This document shows, piece by piece, positions 52,041-59,854 of a stretch of DNA of 64,000 bases. The position numbers and the translations under genes were made by a program. Below the pieces are notes generated by a model, which worked only from the letters and a program-made list of their open reading frames with translations, did not search any database and had not been told where the DNA came from. This stretch comes from Methanoplanus endosymbiosus (GTDB taxonomy: Archaea; Halobacteriota; Methanomicrobia; Methanomicrobiales; Methanomicrobiaceae), in the NCBI RefSeq assembly GCF_024662215.1, contig NZ_CP096115.1, positions 2,492,935-2,556,934 on the forward strand, in the 5' to 3' direction. How positions within the stretch are numbered: the first letter of the stretch is position 1; the number at the start of each line of letters is the position of its first letter.

Positions 52041-52237
52041 GTTTTTCTCAGGTTATTGTAATATTTTAGTGCTTCATTCCGGGATAACGGTTCATCGTCA
52101 TCAGATTCTTCCATTAACTTTGCAGGTCCGTAGTCCTCAATCATCTCTTTGGTTCTTTTATGATTCTGCAAATCCGGAATTACTCCTGCCGGCTCATTGT
52201 TATCTGACATCCCGGATTGCGGCTTAATTTTTTTCAT
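52037..52237 (-). CDS. Small acidic/basic protein coupled to the S24e-like gene
   Basis: 66-codon frame (KPQSGMSDNNEPAGVIPD, then EDYGPAKLMEESDDDEPLSR). No domain is recognised; it is hydrophilic and probably unstructured. The main support is the ATGA overlap with the S24e-like gene downstream. Confidence 0.45.
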   Translation of the reverse strand: MKKIKPQSGMSDNNEPAGVIPDLQNHKRTKEMIEDYGPAKLMEESDDDEPLSRNEALKYYNNLRKT

Positions 52238-52388
52238 GTTGCTGACCCATCAGGTTTAGTTATATCCCGTATGGTATATACAATAAATGTCTGGTGTTTA
52301 TCGGCAATCTCCACGATGTTCTAATATAACCGGCAGAATTCCGGATGACAACACATATCATCCGTCTCCTGCAATATTCCTGTCATTA

Positions 52389-52619
52389 ATGATTACAGTC
52401 TATTGTGCCGCCTGCGGGAAAAAACTATTCCGGTACCAAAAGATTGGCAAGGGCAGACTACTTCACTGCTGGCATACCCGGATATCATCTGATTATACTG
52501 TCCGGGAGGATGATGATGTTTATTGCTCCTGCGGCCAGCATATTGGAGTTATTGAGACGAAGTGGATAAATATGCACGGCGGTTCTTTTACTGTGAAGGG
52601 TTCTGCTCTTAAGAAATGA
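52389..52619 (+). CDS. Small zinc-ribbon protein
   Basis: The frame opens at 52287 but homology-like sequence begins at the ATG at 52389 (MITVYCAACGKKLFRYQKIG), giving 76 aa. Cysteine pairs CAACG and CYCSCG-like (VYCSCGQHIG) mark a zinc ribbon of the type found in small conserved archaeal proteins. The role is unknown; nucleic-acid binding is likely. It is divergent from the S24e-like operon. Confidence 0.7.
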   Translation: MITVYCAACGKKLFRYQKIGKGRLLHCWHTRISSDYTVREDDDVYCSCGQHIGVIETKWINMHGGSFTVKGSALKK

Positions 52620-52866
52620 ATGTTGTTTTTGCCTTAACATCTGAATTCTTAATAGTGTTGGAAAATCCGGCTGAATGCTTCTGTTATCAGTGATGATATC
52701 AGCAATTTCCGGTATTACTACGAAGAGGGCAAAGAGGGTTATTTTGATAGGAGCTTTTTACTTGCTGTGTTCATAATCTGCCCGTGGTAAAGTTCTGAGT
52801 TAGATTTATGTGCGCATAAAGTCATTGTACATTCATATACCATATTGGCAATATTTGGGTGATCTT
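52620..52866. other. Intergenic region before a lipoprotein hydrolase
   Basis: About 250 nt with no gene seen. A GGTGATC ribosome-binding motif lies at 52858 just before the chosen start of the hydrolase. Confidence 0.4.
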
Positions 52867-53724
52867 ATGAAAAAATTATGTTTCACAGCAACGACTTTTA
52901 TTCTGGTAGTCTGCCTCCTCTTTGCATGTGGTTGCACTGGACCTTCAGCCACACCGGAAACTGCCGTAAAACCAGCAGAATCAACTTTTCAGCCGGTCTC
53001 TTATGAGGATACACCTGTACAGTACAGCGATGTAAACGGTGTCTCCCTTGCATACCGTGAATTTGGCACCGAAAATTCTAAGCCGCTCCTTATGATCATA
53101 GGATGGGGTGGGGATATGGACGGCTGGGATACTACGTTTATAGGCCTCCTCGCAGAGAAGTACCATGTCTATATCTATGACCACCGTGATATGGGACAAA
53201 GCACAGAAACCGATGCACCACTGACTATACCCATGCTGGCAGATGATGCAGAAGGTCTCATAAAAGCACTCGGTTATGACAGCATGTATATCTATGGTAT
53301 GTCTATGGGAACAGCAGTATTACAGCAAATCCTCGTTGACCAACCGGAAATGGTACAAAAGGCTGTTCTCTCGTCAGCTTCAGTCAATGCTAACCTTCCT
53401 GAGACAGAAAAGCTCCACGGAGAACTGGAAGAGGCTCTAAAAGATCCCGACACGCCTGAAGGAGTACGAAAGGAAACTGCTGCCATCCTTGAATGGGATG
53501 GTGTCTATGACAGTCTTTCAGGTATTACCAATGACGTTATGTTCATCACCGGCACAGCAGATGATGTAACACCTCAGTCAGTCGCAGTTGATATGGCAGG
53601 CCAGATTGATGGTTCCTGGCTTGTCAGGTTTAAGGGCATCCCCCATGCAGGGTCGTCCTATGCACCGGAGGAATATGCAGGGATTGTAATAACATTCCTG
53701 GAGATGGATGAATCCCCTGCATAA
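52867..53724 (+). CDS. Alpha/beta-hydrolase lipoprotein
   Basis: The frame opens at 52810; the ATG at 52867 follows GGTGAT and gives a lipoprotein signal (FILVVCLLFACGCTGPS). The mature protein (about 285 aa in all) is a classic alpha/beta hydrolase: oxyanion region LLMIIGWGGDMDGWD, DHRDMGQSTE, nucleophile elbow GMSMGTAV (Ser), acid near FITGTADDVTPQ and His in GIPHAGSSY. The substrate is unknown. It stands alone. Confidence 0.9.
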   Translation: MKKLCFTATTFILVVCLLFACGCTGPSATPETAVKPAESTFQPVSYEDTPVQYSDVNGVSLAYREFGTENSKPLLMIIGWGGDMDGWDTTFIGLLAEKYHVYIYDHRDMGQSTETDAPLTIPMLADDAEGLIKALGYDSMYIYGMSMGTAVLQQILVDQPEMVQKAVLSSASVNANLPETEKLHGELEEALKDPDTPEGVRKETAAILEWDGVYDSLSGITNDVMFITGTADDVTPQSVAVDMAGQIDGSWLVRFKGIPHAGSSYAPEEYAGIVITFLEMDESPA

Positions 53725-53830
53725 TTCTCTTTTGTGGCCTTAAATGGCATATTCCTGCAAAAAAAGGGAAATAATTTGGTTTATATTTAAAATCTCTTTT
53801 TCTCTTCCGGAGAATACTGTCTTCTCTTAA

Positions 53831-55198
53831 TTAATCCGTATCCCGCACGCAGAGGACGTAGTTATAATAACGCTCTCCTCCTTCACCCAGTGGGCCGTCC
53901 TCAACTTTTGTATCAAACCTGACAGCACCGGCACCGTGAGAGTCAGTACCACTGTTGCCTACCGCAGTTCCGAATGCGACATACCAGGCGTAGTAATATC
54001 CGGGGTCCTGTTTGTTGAAGTATGCACTGGTGCTTGTCCAGTAGTAGCCGTAGTCAGGATCGTAGTTTGTAGTTCCTGCCGGAAGTTCGGTTACTGTAAA
54101 GAAGTCTGTGTCAATGGCAGGACCCAGGTCTGCTGCATCAGCGGCACTTGGTGAATGTGTGTAATCAACGATGCTCTGCAGTTCCTTGACGTTTGGCAGA
54201 CGCCAGTCATCATATCCGGCAAGCGTCAGGTTATTGGCATAAGTCAGAGCGTTGTCCCAGTCCATGCCACTGCCGCTGTCTGCCTGCTGCCACATAAGTC
54301 CTGTTGCACTGTCTGTGATGGTGCCGTCTCCGTTGTCTGTGAAATCATTTACTCCGTATGAATCTCCGCGGACTGCTCTGACGTAGTTACCCATCCGTCC
54401 TGAAACTTTAGCCGGATAAGCTTTGATATGTCCTGTGCCGTGATTGACACCGAAAGCTGCATCTGATTTGCCCTGTTCTGTTGTGCCAACATAAGGCTCT
54501 GTCCAGTACTGCTCGTCCTTGCTGACACTTCCTGAGTCTGCCAGGTCAAAATATTCTGTGTCAAGATATGGCCATCCTTCTGAGAAATCGCTTATTGAGA
54601 AGAGTTCTTTTGTAGTGGGCATACGCCAGTCGTCATATCCGCCGAGTTCTAAGGATTCGCAGTAATCATATGCCTCTTCATAGTTCAGACCGGTATTTTC
54701 AGGTATCTTCTGCCAGGTCAGCCCTGTAAATTCGTCATATACTGTAAGTCCGTCATCACTGACTGTGTAATCCGGCTGGTTGCCTGAGAACTGTGCGTCC
54801 TGACCATAGAATGCCTCGCCTTCAGCGGGGCAGGTGATCTCTTCTTCATTGTTGTAGCAGTTCACCTGGCCTGTGTCAACAACCGGATATGATAATGCAG
54901 TCTCCGGCATTGTCATTTTTCCGACAAATACGTATGCAATTATTGCAGCATCACCAACGTCAACATAGCCATTTCCGTTGAAATCTGCACTCATATCTTC
55001 CGGTGTATTTCCGGCTACCATATACGCGACTTTTGATACGTCTCCAATGTCAACAGCATCATTGCCGTTGAAATCTCCCTGCACGTCTGCCCCTGAGACT
55101 GTCACTGAGAGTCCGGTAATTAAAAGCAGTGAAATCAGAAAGAATCTGATTGCTGTTATGCTGTTCCCTGCTCTCCTGTAACTTTTTTCATGTGTCAT
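53831..55198 (-). CDS. Secreted dockerin protein with two DUF1566 (Lcl_C) domains
   Basis: Protein of 455 aa. Signal peptide (FFLISLLLITGLSVTVSGA) then a type I dockerin with two Ca-binding loops (GDFNGNDAVDIGD and ADFNGNGYVDVGD). Two DUF1566/Lcl_C repeats follow; marks are TGLTWQK, GGYDDWRMPTTKELFSI and, in the second, TGLMWQQ, AGYDDWRLPNVKELQSIVDY. The body after residue 100 is nearly the same as that of 55231-56454, which has a lipoprotein anchor instead. The fold is C-type-lectin-like, so ligand binding rather than catalysis is likely. Confidence 0.85.
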   Translation of the reverse strand: MTHEKSYRRAGNSITAIRFFLISLLLITGLSVTVSGADVQGDFNGNDAVDIGDVSKVAYMVAGNTPEDMSADFNGNGYVDVGDAAIIAYVFVGKMTMPETALSYPVVDTGQVNCYNNEEEITCPAEGEAFYGQDAQFSGNQPDYTVSDDGLTVYDEFTGLTWQKIPENTGLNYEEAYDYCESLELGGYDDWRMPTTKELFSISDFSEGWPYLDTEYFDLADSGSVSKDEQYWTEPYVGTTEQGKSDAAFGVNHGTGHIKAYPAKVSGRMGNYVRAVRGDSYGVNDFTDNGDGTITDSATGLMWQQADSGSGMDWDNALTYANNLTLAGYDDWRLPNVKELQSIVDYTHSPSAADAADLGPAIDTDFFTVTELPAGTTNYDPDYGYYWTSTSAYFNKQDPGYYYAWYVAFGTAVGNSGTDSHGAGAVRFDTKVEDGPLGEGGERYYNYVLCVRDTD

Positions 55199-55230
55199 GT
55201 TTCACACCCCCACACGTATTATCTACCCGT

Positions 55231-56454
55231 TTAGGTGTCTCTTACGCAGAGGACGTAATTGTAATAACGTTCTCCGCCCTCGCCCAGTGGGCCGTCCTCA
55301 ACTTTTGTATCAAACCTGACAGCTCCTGCACCGTGGAAGTCATCTCCTTCCCCGCCAACCGCAGTTCCGATTGCCACATACCAGGCGTAGTAATATCCAG
55401 GGTCCTGTTTGTTGAAGTATGCACTGGTGCCTGTCCAGTAGTAGCCGTAGTCAGGATCGTAGTTTGTAGTTCCTGCCGGAAGTTCGGTTACTGTAAAGAG
55501 GTCTGTATCAATGGCAGGACCCAGGTCTGCTGCATCAGCGGCACTTGGTGATTTGGTATAATCAACAATGCTCTGTAGCTCTTTAACATTGGGCAGGCGC
55601 CAGTCATCATATCCGGCAAGCGTCAGATCTTCTGCATAGACCAGTGCATTGTCCCAGTCCATGCCACTGCCGTTGTCGGCCTGCTGCCACATAAGTCCGG
55701 TTGCACTGTCTGTGACTGTGCCGTCTCCGTTGTCTGTGAAGTCATTTACACCATATAAATCTCCGCGGACTGCTCTGATGTGGTTGCCCATGTGACCGGA
55801 GACCTTAGCCGGATATGCCTTTATATGTCCTGTACCGTGATTGACACCGAAAGCTGCATCTGTGCCGCCCTCTACTGTCGTGCCAACGTATGGTTCTGTC
55901 CAGTACTGCTCATCCTTGCTGACACTTCCTGTATCTGCCAGGTCAAAATATTCTGTATCAAGATAGGGCCATCCTTCAGAGAAGTCGCTTATGGAGAAGA
56001 GTTCTTTTGTAGTGGGCATACGCCAGTCGTCATATCCTCCAAGCTCAAGTGATTCACAGTAATCATATGCCTCTTCATAGTTCAGACCGGTATTTTCAGG
56101 CGTTCTCTGCCATGTCAGTCCTGTTACTTCGTCATATACTGTAAGGCCATCGTCGCTTACTGTGTATGCCGGCTGATTGTCTGAGAACTGTGCGTCCTGA
56201 CCATAGAATGCCTCGCCTTCAGCGGGGCAGTCTATCTCTTCTTCATTGTTGTAGCAGTTCACCTGGGCAGTGTCAACAACCGGATATGACAGTCCTGTTG
56301 CTGTGGCCGGTGTGGCTGTGCTCTCTGTAACCGGTGTGGGTGTCTCCTCTCCGGAAACTGCACCTGTATTATCTGTCTGAGATACGCATCCGGCAAAGAG
56401 GGCCATTATGGCCATTGCCGCAATGAGTGCAATTATTCCTTTATGATATTTCAT
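55231..56454 (-). CDS. DUF1566 (Lcl_C) lipoprotein, copy A
   Basis: Protein of 407 aa. Lipoprotein signal (MKYHKGIIALIAAMAIMALF with lipobox AGC), a Thr/Glu/Pro-rich stalk and two DUF1566 repeats (TGLTWQR, GGYDDWRMPTTKEL; TGLMWQQ, AGYDDWRLPNVKEL). The start is shared with three other copies almost to the base. A ribosome-binding AAGGAGCTG precedes the ATG. Confidence 0.88.
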   Translation of the reverse strand: MKYHKGIIALIAAMAIMALFAGCVSQTDNTGAVSGEETPTPVTESTATPATATGLSYPVVDTAQVNCYNNEEEIDCPAEGEAFYGQDAQFSDNQPAYTVSDDGLTVYDEVTGLTWQRTPENTGLNYEEAYDYCESLELGGYDDWRMPTTKELFSISDFSEGWPYLDTEYFDLADTGSVSKDEQYWTEPYVGTTVEGGTDAAFGVNHGTGHIKAYPAKVSGHMGNHIRAVRGDLYGVNDFTDNGDGTVTDSATGLMWQQADNGSGMDWDNALVYAEDLTLAGYDDWRLPNVKELQSIVDYTKSPSAADAADLGPAIDTDLFTVTELPAGTTNYDPDYGYYWTGTSAYFNKQDPGYYYAWYVAIGTAVGGEGDDFHGAGAVRFDTKVEDGPLGEGGERYYNYVLCVRDT

Positions 56455-56514
56455 AATTTTCAGCTCCTTATGGCTGTTATATAGCTAATTCTTTCATCAG
56501 AAGGGTGTAGAGAG

Positions 56515-56536
56515 TACCCGGAAGGGTTTCCGGGTA
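56515..56536. repeat. Hairpin between DUF1566 copies A and B
   Basis: TACCCGGAA (56515-56523) and TTCCGGGTA (56528-56536) form a 9-bp stem with a 4-nt loop, in the gap between two tandem genes. On the plus strand it is followed by TTTTCTCTTTT; on the minus strand no T-tract follows. It is probably a transcript-end structure. Confidence 0.45.
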
Positions 56537-56563
56537 TTTTCTCTTTTATTTCATCTGATAATT

Positions 56564-58129
56564 CTATCTCTGCTCCTCTTTTGCGGAGTTTTCCAGTGCG
56601 TCTGTCAGTTCTGCCTCAGTTATGCCAAGCGTAACAGCTACGGTGGCAAAATCCGGGGAACTCTGGCCGGGTTCTCCCATTGCGGCCTTCAGTTCTTCTT
56701 CTGTTATGCCTAATTCTGTGGCTGCGGCTGTGAGATCAGGCATTTCATGTTCTTCTCCGGAATCAGATGAACCCTGCTCTCCTCCGGGGCTACCGCCTCT
56801 GTTTCCCATACCTGTGTCGCCGTCTTCAAATACAACAACCCGGTCATTATCTATGGTGGCTGGATCTCCATTTGGTGTTTCTGTCACATCGCCACCGCGG
56901 ACAAGGCGCACCATAAACTCAACCGAGTTTTCGACACCGGCATTCTCTTCCGATTTGGCACCAAAGCAGACTGAGCCTGCACCATGGAGGTCGTAGCCGC
57001 TTGGGAGTGTGTTATATCCGGAAGAGAAGAACCATGCAGTTGAGCTGCCGCCTTCGACATAAACTTCGCCACCCTCTTCTGTATATTCTTCAATATGGAG
57101 AGAGGATGTGCCCGACCAGTAGAACGGGTAATTGACCTGAGTATCTATCTGATTCCCGTCCGAATCATAAATTACATTCGTGACTTCTGTAAGACTGAAC
57201 ACGCCTGTATCCATGGCCGGGATCTCTTCTGCTGAGTAATCCGCAATACTCTGTAATTCCTTGATATTGGGCAGACGCCAGTCATCGTATCCGGATATGG
57301 TGGCGCTTTCAGCATAGGCCAGAGCCTCTTCCCAGTATAACATTTCGCCGTTGTCGTCCTGCGACCACATTAATCCGGTGGCCTTATCAGTAACCGTACC
57401 ATCGCCGTTGTCAACAAAGTCGTTGATGCCGTATGTTGTATCACCACGTATAGCACGTACGAATCTTTTGCCGCTCATCGCTTTGATATGTCCGGTCCAG
57501 TCGTTGACAATCCATGCGGGGTCGCCTATCACCTGCTCGTTCTGATATTCGCTTTCTATCAGGTAGAGATTACTTGTCCATGAATGGTGCTGGGCAAGAT
57601 CTGAACCGTCACCAACCAGGTAGAAGTAGTCGGTATCTACCCATGGATGACCCTGCGAAAAGTCCCTTATTGACCACAGTTCTTTCACAGTAGGCAGCCG
57701 CCAGTCGTCATAGCCCGCCAGTACCAGGTCTTCACAGTATGCCCCTGCATCTTTCCAGCTCATGGCTGAGTCTGTGAGATCCTGTGCCCAGATAAGACCG
57801 GTCACTTCGTCAGTGACAGTGCCGTCTCCGTTGTCGGTGTAGCTGGGAGTAATTCCTGTGTATTGTGCATCCTGCCCGTAAAACGCTTCACCTTTGGCAG
57901 GACAGCTTATGATTTCGCTGTTGTCAAAGCACAGGCCCTGATTTGTATCAACAATCGGGTATGTCAGTCCTGTTGCTGTGGCCGGTGTGGCTGTGCTCTC
58001 TGTAACCGTTGCGGGTGTTTCCTCTCCGGAAACTGCACCTGAATTGTCTGTCTGAGATACGCATCCGGCAAAGAGGGCCGCAATGGCCATTGCCGCAATC
58101 AGTGCAATAATTCCTTTGTGATATTTCAT
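56564..58129 (-). CDS. DUF1566 (Lcl_C) lipoprotein, copy B with helical C-terminal extension
   Basis: Protein of 521 aa. The signal and lipobox match copy A. The repeats show TGLIWAQ, AGYDDWRLPTVKELWSIRDF and TGLMWSQ, SGYDDWRLPNIKELQSIADY. It alone has a Gly/Ser/Glu-rich linker and two short helix repeats at the C-terminus (AAATELGITEEELKAAMGEP and VAVTLGITEAELTDALENSA). The ends of the loops differ most from the other copies, as expected if they form the ligand surface. Confidence 0.86.
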   Translation of the reverse strand: MKYHKGIIALIAAMAIAALFAGCVSQTDNSGAVSGEETPATVTESTATPATATGLTYPIVDTNQGLCFDNSEIISCPAKGEAFYGQDAQYTGITPSYTDNGDGTVTDEVTGLIWAQDLTDSAMSWKDAGAYCEDLVLAGYDDWRLPTVKELWSIRDFSQGHPWVDTDYFYLVGDGSDLAQHHSWTSNLYLIESEYQNEQVIGDPAWIVNDWTGHIKAMSGKRFVRAIRGDTTYGINDFVDNGDGTVTDKATGLMWSQDDNGEMLYWEEALAYAESATISGYDDWRLPNIKELQSIADYSAEEIPAMDTGVFSLTEVTNVIYDSDGNQIDTQVNYPFYWSGTSSLHIEEYTEEGGEVYVEGGSSTAWFFSSGYNTLPSGYDLHGAGSVCFGAKSEENAGVENSVEFMVRLVRGGDVTETPNGDPATIDNDRVVVFEDGDTGMGNRGGSPGGEQGSSDSGEEHEMPDLTAAATELGITEEELKAAMGEPGQSSPDFATVAVTLGITEAELTDALENSAKEEQR

Positions 58130-58207
58130 CTGTTTCTCCTCTGTTTTGAGTTGTAGACTGCAGTGTGAATTAGTAAATTTTGGGGATATTTATCATTTCG
58201 ATGCCGG

Positions 58208-58275
58208 TTATCCGGGGCTGATTCTGATGAGAATTATCAGTGTCACTGATGAAAAAGAGATCAGGGATGATCTCT
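58208..58275 (-). pseudogene. Relic of the four-helix membrane protein C-terminus
   Basis: Minus-strand sequence read with one frame change gives IPDL... and LIILIRISPG-stop, matching the end of the intact protein at 61978-62454 (LIILIRISLE-stop). It lies right behind a DUF1566 gene, as the intact one does, so it marks an old duplication unit. Confidence 0.6.
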
Positions 58276-58287
58276 CTGTTCTCCTTA

Positions 58288-59592
58288 TCACCGGACGAGG
58301 CGGACATAGTTATCAATCCTGACGGCATCTCCCTGCGGGCCGCTGCCTTCGGGATAATCTGATGCGTCACCCGATTTTGGATCGCTCTTCTGTGCTCCTG
58401 CACCGTGTACGTCCTGCCATCTTCCGTCCATATATCCCATCGACCTGCCAAAGGCGACATAGGATGCAGCGGTGCCAACTCCGTTTGATGATGCATGTGT
58501 TGTTGAGGACCAGAAGTATGGGTAGTCTGTCTCCCCTTCTTCGTTTGTTATCTCTGTGCATTCAAATACCGGGTCGATTGCAGCAGAGTCTGAGGTGTCG
58601 GGTGAGCGTGAGTAGTCAACGATGCTCTGGAGTTCCTTTACGTTTGGAAGACGCCAGTCGCTGTATCCAAGGTAATTTTCAGTATTTTTGGTCTGAACCC
58701 ATGCGAGTGCGTCTTCCCAGTTCATGCCTGAGCCGCTGTCTGACTGTGACCACATAAGGCCGGTTGCACTGTCGGTTACAGTTCCGTCACCGTTGTCTGA
58801 GAAATCGTTTATACCATAATCCGTATTGCCCCTGACACAGGTGACAAAGAACGTCTTATCTTTATTGAACAATGTCAGGCCATAGCCTTTGATTCTGCCG
58901 TCGGCAAAATTCACACCGAAGAGTAAGCTGTTCTCATATACATACAGTGTATCTGATGCATACTGGGAGTCAATGATACGCTCGCCTGCATCTGTATCAC
59001 CATATGCGAAACTGAAATAATCTGTGTTTATAAATGGATTCAGGTCTGATACTTCAACTCCTTCGCTGGGATCAGTCCCGTAAAACATTATCAGTGAATA
59101 CTGTTCCTTGATTGTCGGGAGCCGCCAGTCACTGTATCCACCGTAATTTTCTGCATTGAGTTTGTCCGGAAGTTCCTGGGCTTCGGAGAATGTGAGTTTG
59201 TCCTCCGCAAGGATTTCACCGTCACCGTTGGTATCCAGAGATCTCTGCCAGGTCAGTCCTGTAACTTCGTCATATACGGTGAGATCATCATCGCTGGCTG
59301 TATATGATGGCTGGTTGCCTGAGAACTGTGCGTCCTGCCCATAAAATTCCTCACCCTCTGCGGGGCAGGTCATCTCTTCTTCGTTGTTGTAGCAGTTCAC
59401 CTGGCCGGTGTCAACGACCGGATATGACAGTCCTGTTGTTGTAGCCGGTGTAACTGTGCTCTCTGTAACCGGTGTGGGTGTTTCCTCTCCGGAAACTGCA
59501 CCAGTATTGTCTGTCTGCGATACGCATCCGGCAAAGAGGGCCGCAATGGCCATTGCCGCAATCAGTGCAATAATTCCTTTGTGATATTTCAT
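58288..59592 (-). CDS. DUF1566 (Lcl_C) lipoprotein, copy C
   Basis: Protein of 434 aa with the common lipoprotein N-terminus. Two DUF1566 repeats (TGLTWQRS, GGYSDWRLPTIKEQYSLIMF; TGLMWSQ, LGYSDWRLPNVKELQSIVDY). It is most like 62487-63857; the two share FFGTD/DPVFECTEITNE-type segments and the same C-terminus (IRIDNYVRLVR). A relic of the four-helix protein follows. Confidence 0.88.
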   Translation of the reverse strand: MKYHKGIIALIAAMAIAALFAGCVSQTDNTGAVSGEETPTPVTESTVTPATTTGLSYPVVDTGQVNCYNNEEEMTCPAEGEEFYGQDAQFSGNQPSYTASDDDLTVYDEVTGLTWQRSLDTNGDGEILAEDKLTFSEAQELPDKLNAENYGGYSDWRLPTIKEQYSLIMFYGTDPSEGVEVSDLNPFINTDYFSFAYGDTDAGERIIDSQYASDTLYVYENSLLFGVNFADGRIKGYGLTLFNKDKTFFVTCVRGNTDYGINDFSDNGDGTVTDSATGLMWSQSDSGSGMNWEDALAWVQTKNTENYLGYSDWRLPNVKELQSIVDYSRSPDTSDSAAIDPVFECTEITNEEGETDYPYFWSSTTHASSNGVGTAASYVAFGRSMGYMDGRWQDVHGAGAQKSDPKSGDASDYPEGSGPQGDAVRIDNYVRLVR

Positions 59593-59854
59593 CTTTTTTA
59601 TCTCCCCGCAGAGTTGCTGTAAAGGTAATCTTCTGTAATTTTATGGGACTTTAAATGTTTTGCTGCGGTGCCTGAAAGATACGGCATTTCTGATCTCCAT
59701 GGCATGCAGCACCACACCTGCCTTTGACTGCCGCAGAGGGCAGTTGTGCTTCTGAAATTTTTCAGTTCGTCAGGGGGTAATCCCTTCAGACCGTTCATGT
59801 TCCGGCAGGATACTGCAAAAAGGGTTGTGGGATGTCTTCTTGTGAAGACCTCCC
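59593..59854. other. Intergenic region between CotH and DUF1566 copy C
   Basis: No gene. It contains a terminator-like hairpin for cotH (59829-59854), listed separately. A 66-codon minus-strand frame has no features. Confidence 0.4.
59829..59854 (-). terminator. Terminator-like hairpin directly behind the CotH gene
   Basis: On the minus strand GGGAGGTCTTC (59854-59844) pairs with GAAGACATCCC (59839-59829) around ACAA, followed by ACAACCCTTTTTG. It begins right after the cotH stop. Confidence 0.6.

Noticed and set aside
59598-59798. 66-codon frame between cotH and DUF1566 copy C
   Set aside because: No features and no ribosome site; left as intergenic.
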